Shown here: in pieces, positions 24,726-27,335 of the stretch
How positions within the stretch are numbered: position 1 is the first letter of the stretch
Layout of the letters: each line of letters opens with the position of its first letter
DNA from: JANRKT01 sp033763355
GTDB taxonomy: Bacteria; Bacteroidota; Bacteroidia; Chitinophagales; Chitinophagaceae
Direction: 5' to 3'
Assembly: GCA_033763355.1 (NCBI GenBank)
Contig: JANRKT010000165.1
Coordinates: 1-27,335 of the forward strand
DNA length: 27,335 nucleotides
Notes under the pieces: generated by a model
Databases searched by the model: none
What the model was told of the DNA's origin: nothing
Seen by the model: only the letters and a program-made list of their open reading frames with translations
Translations under genes and position numbers: made by a program

Positions 24726-25361
24726 TTAAAACCCGCTGTGGTTAACAAAATTAACCAGCGATGCCGTATTGGGGAGAACAAGTTTTTTCAGGATATTATG
24801 ACGGTGCACTTCAACTGTTTTTAAAGAAACATCAAGCTGCACTGCAATCTCTTTAGAAGACAGACCATCCCTTATGCATCCCACCACCTCCAGTTCCCTT
24901 TTCGAAAGAAGCCTGATATCAGGCTTCTGGCTGTCCGGCTCAAGTTCCTGCATAGCAACAATATTTTTTATTTCGCTGCATACATAATGCTTTCTTTTAT
25001 ACACTTCCTCAATAGCGCTGAAAAATTCCTCTTTACTTGAATTCTTGGTTACATAACCCGAGCCGCCCATCTGGAACATCCGCTTTACATAAGCCGGAAA
25101 AGAATGAATGGACACCCCTATTACTTTTGTTCCGGGTGCAAACCTTCTTATTTCACGTGTTATGTCAAAACCGTTGGCATCACCCATATTAATATCAATA
25201 AGGGCAACATCGGGCTTTGTAGCCCTGGCCATTTCAATGGCCTGTTCGCCTGTTCCGGCAACAGCAACTACAGCAAATTTTGGATTATCGTTAAGAAGAT
25301 AGGCCCATGTGTCCCGTATGAGCTGGTGGTCATCTGCAATGAGGATGGTTATTTTTTCCAT
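24726..25361 (-). CDS. NarL/FixJ-type response regulator
   Basis: 211 residues. Receiver with Asp10-Asp11, Asp56 in LIDINMG, Ser84 and Lys106; LuxR-type HTH at about 150-208 (LLSKRELEVVGCIRDGLSSKEIAVQLDVSLKTVEVHRHNILKKL). All phosphorylation residues are present. It lies upstream of the kinase on the same strand but 325 bp away, so it is probably a separate unit that may answer to the same or another kinase. Only moderately similar to the regulator at 20290-20916, so not a fresh duplicate. Confidence 0.93.
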   Translation of the reverse strand: MEKITILIADDHQLIRDTWAYLLNDNPKFAVVAVAGTGEQAIEMARATKPDVALIDINMGDANGFDITREIRRFAPGTKVIGVSIHSFPAYVKRMFQMGGSGYVTKNSSKEEFFSAIEEVYKRKHYVCSEIKNIVAMQELEPDSQKPDIRLLSKRELEVVGCIRDGLSSKEIAVQLDVSLKTVEVHRHNILKKLVLPNTASLVNFVNHSGF

Positions 25362-25550
25362 AGTACATAGATTTAAGTGGTTTCTTTTACAAATATTATG
25401 TAAATACAGGTAAATGATTGTAGTGGCTGGGTTAAAACAATGTAGTAGAAATTCTATCAGTGATCAATGTATATACTTAGCAGGTAATTGGCAGTTCATT
25501 GTATTGAATCTATAATTTATACAAGCATAACAGGTTGATAAACTATTTTA
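25362..25550. promoter_or_regulatory. Upstream region of the NarL-type regulator with an inverted repeat
   Basis: TTTACA and TGTAAA (25386-25391 and 25399-25404) flank a 7-bp AT core, 25-43 bp before ATG 25361. A half-site like the palindrome at 19448 lies near 25442. No exact consensus promoter was found; AATATTTG (25397-25390, minus) is one base off the -7 box but lacks a -33 partner. No gene is seen in this stretch. Confidence 0.3.
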
Positions 25551-25588
25551 TTGCTTGCAGAATAAGCAGCTTTGAAGAAGCTGCTCCA
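25551..25588 (-). pseudogene. Remnant of the 5' half of a tRNA-Val copy
   Basis: This stretch and the flank to 25620 align with 25683-25751, the 5' half and flank of the next decayed copy, at the same distance (70 versus 69 bp) from a shared terminator-like sequence. No 3' half is present before 25551. It is the most decayed of three units. Confidence 0.45.
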
Positions 25589-25624
25589 TTTAGCGCTTTA
25601 TAACAAATCTTTCTTAAAATAAAA

Positions 25625-25643
25625 AACCCGCCTGTTGCGGGTT
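25625..25643 (-). terminator. Duplicated terminator hairpin
   Basis: AACCCGC and GCGGGTT around a 5-nt loop, an exact copy of the hairpin at 25756-25774, 131 bp away. On the minus strand it is followed by a U-run. It closes the decayed tRNA copy. Confidence 0.7.
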
Positions 25644-25648
25644 GTTTG

Positions 25649-25718
25649 TGGGAGCTATCCCGCTTCGAAGCGGGATGACCCTTTGCTTGTAAGGCAAGAA
25701 GCGTTGAACAAGCTGCCC
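25649..25718 (-). pseudogene. Degenerate tRNA-Val (TAC) copy
   Basis: 70 nt, offset 131 bp from the intact tRNA-Val. The anticodon loop CTTACAA and the acceptor 3' strand AGCTCCCA are kept. The D-arm pairing is lost, the acceptor 5' strand is altered, and the T-arm is replaced by a perfect 20-bp palindrome (25657-25676) that makes a 7-bp stem with TTCGAA loop. It should not fold as a normal tRNA. A terminator lies between it and the intact gene, so it would be transcribed only by read-through. Confidence 0.75.
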
Positions 25719-25755
25719 TATTCAGTTCTTTAAAACAATCTTTTTTAAAATAAAA

Positions 25756-25774
25756 AACCCGCCTGTTGCGGGTT
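25756..25774 (-). terminator. Intrinsic terminator of tRNA-Val
   Basis: 7-bp stem AACCCGC/GCGGGTT, 5-nt loop, U-run on the minus strand to 25752, 5 nt after the tRNA 3' end. Confidence 0.85.
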
Positions 25775-25779
25775 GTTTG

Positions 25780-25854
25780 TGGGAGCTACTGGATTCGAAC
25801 CAGTGACCCTCTGCTTGTAAGGCAGATGCTCTGAACCAACTGAGCTAAGCTCCC
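25780..25854 (-). tRNA. tRNA-Val (anticodon TAC)
   Basis: 75 nt: acceptor GGGAGCT/AGCTCCC, D-arm GCTC/GAGC, anticodon stem TCTGC/GCAGA with loop CTTACAA (anticodon TAC, 25819-25817), T-arm ACTGG/CCAGT with TTCGAAT, discriminator A. The 3' CCA is not encoded. Confidence 0.96.
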
Positions 25855-25870
25855 TTTTTTGAAAGGATTG

Positions 25871-25900
25871 CAAAGATAAGGTGCAGCAGAATCCGGCAAA
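25871..25900 (-). promoter_or_regulatory. Promoter of tRNA-Val
   Basis: Minus strand TTTG (25900-25897), 18 bp, TATCTTTG (25878-25871): full consensus match. The start site would be about 10 nt before the mature tRNA. The -33 box overlaps the T-tract of the preceding terminator. Confidence 0.7.
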
Positions 25901-25940
25901 AAAAAATTTCCACCCCTCCGTAAGCAACTGGTTACGGAGG
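25898..25940 (-). terminator. Terminator of the VOC gene
   Basis: Minus strand: a perfect 9-bp stem (25940-25932 with 25923-25915), 8-nt loop, an 8-nt spacer, then nine T. The spacer makes it atypical. It lies 29 nt after the VOC stop. Confidence 0.6.
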
Positions 25941-25969
25941 AAAGTCTAAAAAGGCTTCACTAAAAATTC

Positions 25970-26353
25970 TTAACTCTGTGAGTGCAGTGCTACCCGGTTT
26001 CCTTCAGTATCCATAAAAAATGCCATGTATCCTATTTCAGGCGTAATGGCTGTTTTGCCCATCACTATTTTTCCGCCTACTGATTCAACTTTTTCAAGCG
26101 CTGAAGAAAGGTCGGGGTTGCCATTAAGGTATATAATACAGCCCTCAGCGCTGGGTTTATGAAAATCGCTTTTTACCAATGCCCCGGACGCCTTGCCGTT
26201 ACCCGGCATTGAAGGAAAATAAGCCATCTGCATACCCATCATTTCATCAGTATCCATGTGTATACTGAATACCACCTGGTAAAAATGTTTTGCACGTTCC
26301 ATATCTGTAACCGGTATCTCAAACCAGTTCAGGCTGTTTGTTTCGGGACTCAT
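25970..26353 (-). CDS. VOC-fold (glyoxalase/bleomycin-resistance-like) protein
   Basis: 127 residues with two beta-alpha-beta-beta-beta halves: NWFEIPVTDMERAKHFYQVVF at the start, the second half with KIVMGKTAITPEIGYMAFFMDTEGNRVALHS. The fold is shared by glyoxalase I, dioxygenases and antibiotic-binding proteins. A Glu in the first strand (about 12) and a His near the end (about 124) could bind metal, but the substrate is unknown. It has its own terminator. Confidence 0.8.
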   Translation of the reverse strand: MSPETNSLNWFEIPVTDMERAKHFYQVVFSIHMDTDEMMGMQMAYFPSMPGNGKASGALVKSDFHKPSAEGCIIYLNGNPDLSSALEKVESVGGKIVMGKTAITPEIGYMAFFMDTEGNRVALHSQS

Positions 26354-26482
26354 GGTTGTAAATTTTTGCGTTAAGGTATAATTATTATAAACAAAAAAAC
26401 ACCTGGATGAATTCTTAACTTAAACTTCTTTCAGGCATGTTGTTTAAAAGAGGCACCCTGTGTATTGCAGAATGTAAAAAGT

Positions 26483-27335
26483 TTATGCAAGGTCTTTTGC
26501 CTGCCTGATGTCACGGGGCGGACGTATGAAATCAGCTGGGTATTTTGCAAAATATCTTCTCAGTATGCCAAAAAATTCGGTGTATTCCTTCAACCGTATG
26601 CCCCTTGACCTTACCGCCACATAAAATGCAAAGGAAAAACTTACTACAAAATTCAGGAGACCTATCATCAGCACACCTGAAATAATGGTAAATAAATACC
26701 CGAGGCTTACCTGGTGATCAAGCCCGTAAAACCCGATAGCTGTGTTACCGGCTGATATGGTAATGTGCCTGATGTCAAAAGGCAGCCCCATTATTTTACC
26801 CAATGGGCCCGCAATTCCCAGGAAGAAACCGAGGGCAACGCTTCCGGCAAAGGCGCCTGAACTGTTTTTCACCAGCCTCACAAGTTTATCTAATCTTTTT
26901 TTAGACATGGTTGCGCTTAATACAGGATGTGTTTTTAATCTCTCAGGTACTTTTCCGTAAACCACACTGTTTTCAATGTAACCGGCAATCAAACCGCTCA
27001 CAAATAAAAAGAACCCCGTAAAACAGGCATATAACAATGCGAGGCTCTGCCAGGGATGCTGATCAAGCAATAATTTCTCCGCAGCAATGCCTTCAGCTAT
27101 TTTAATACCAAACAGCATGTGGTACAAAGCGGCAAAAATGTAGGTAAGCGGAAATACCACCAGCAGGTTTCCGGCAAAAGAAGCAATCTGGCTGCGTGCC
27201 ACTCTTGCAACTGCAATAGCAAGATTATGGAGATCAGGTTTACCTTTCAGTTTGCTGCTGTCTAAAGAACCGGCAAGTGCAGAAGCAGTATAAGCAGGCT
27301 GTTTGGTTGCAAGGGTTGTACGGGTCTGGTCCATC
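26483..27335 (-). CDS. Membrane protein of the so-called site-specific recombinase family (PF10136/COG4389), N-terminus outside window
   Basis: The last 283 residues of a larger protein; the frame is open through the right edge, and the Met at 27334 is probably internal, because the family is usually over 600 residues. Hydrophobic segments lie at about 52-76, 95-118, 163-185 and 210-245, and the end is a basic, soluble tail (RSRGIRLKEYTEFFGILRRYFAKYPADFIRPPRD). The segment order, NLLVVFPLTYI then GYIENSVVYGKVPERL and AGPLGKIMGLPFDIRHITIS, resembles PF10136. Despite the family name there is no visible recombinase catalytic motif, and the topology is that of a membrane protein. True function is unknown. 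Confidence 0.7.
   Translation of the reverse strand, partial: MDQTRTTLATKQPAYTASALAGSLDSSKLKGKPDLHNLAIAVARVARSQIASFAGNLLVVFPLTYIFAALYHMLFGIKIAEGIAAEKLLLDQHPWQSLALLYACFTGFFLFVSGLIAGYIENSVVYGKVPERLKTHPVLSATMSKKRLDKLVRLVKNSSGAFAGSVALGFFLGIAGPLGKIMGLPFDIRHITISAGNTAIGFYGLDHQVSLGYLFTIISGVLMIGLLNFVVSFSFAFYVAVRSRGIRLKEYTEFFGILRRYFAKYPADFIRPPRDIRQAKDLA

Noticed and set aside
25649..25718. Second functional tRNA-Val
   Set aside because: The D-arm does not pair and the acceptor 5' strand is altered; it is treated as a degenerate copy.
25551..25854. CRISPR array or phage attachment site
   Set aside because: There are only two or three units with decaying sequence, no regular spacers, and no integrase gene nearby.

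Overview
The window looks like a chromosomal segment of a member of the Bacteroidota, most likely Chitinophagales/Chitinophagaceae-like. The phylum call rests on several promoters of the Bacteroidota type (TTG or TTTG, 18-20 bp, then TAnnTTTG), few convincing Shine-Dalgarno sites, and typical families: DUF2723/GT117, the VWA plus Mg-chelatase-like AAA pair, and PKD-repeat secreted enzymes. The family-level guess is inference. No phage, insertion sequence, CRISPR or rRNA is visible.

Layout. 1-1452 (minus): the N-terminal part of a secreted PQQ-dependent sugar dehydrogenase with near-identical 96-residue PKD-like repeats that run off the left edge. About 700 bp of non-coding DNA follows, then a tRNA-Lys (minus) whose promoter diverges from that of a short-chain dehydrogenase. 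2.4-10.6 kb (plus): the dehydrogenase, a DUF62 SAM hydrolase-type enzyme, a large DUF2723 membrane glycosyltransferase, and a VWA / AAA+ pair. 10.6-12.2 kb (minus): murB and a small outer-membrane protein. A TIP30-like NAD(P)-binding protein (plus) diverges from murB and converges on priA. 12.9-16.7 kb (minus): DUF4258 membrane protein, plsC-type acyltransferase and priA, spaced as an operon and divergent from mtaB (plus), whose promoter lies almost on its start codon.

18-25.4 kb is a regulatory cluster, almost all on the minus strand: an ArsR-type repressor, a single-domain receiver, a truncated receiver lacking its phosphoacceptor Asp, a NarL-type regulator directly downstream of a 1155-residue five-PAS sensor kinase, and a second NarL-type regulator upstream of the kinase. 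The kinase has a HisKA_3 dimerisation domain, the usual partner of NarL-type regulators, so kinase plus regulator 20290-20916 is a likely two-component system; the other receivers may be extra outputs or modulators. Several perfect short palindromes lie in the intergenic gaps here.

25.5-25.9 kb carries an intact tRNA-Val(TAC) and, downstream of it, two progressively decayed copies of part of the same unit, one including the terminator. The window ends with a VOC-fold protein and the C-terminal part of a membrane protein of the so-called site-specific recombinase (PF10136/COG4389) family, cut by the right edge.
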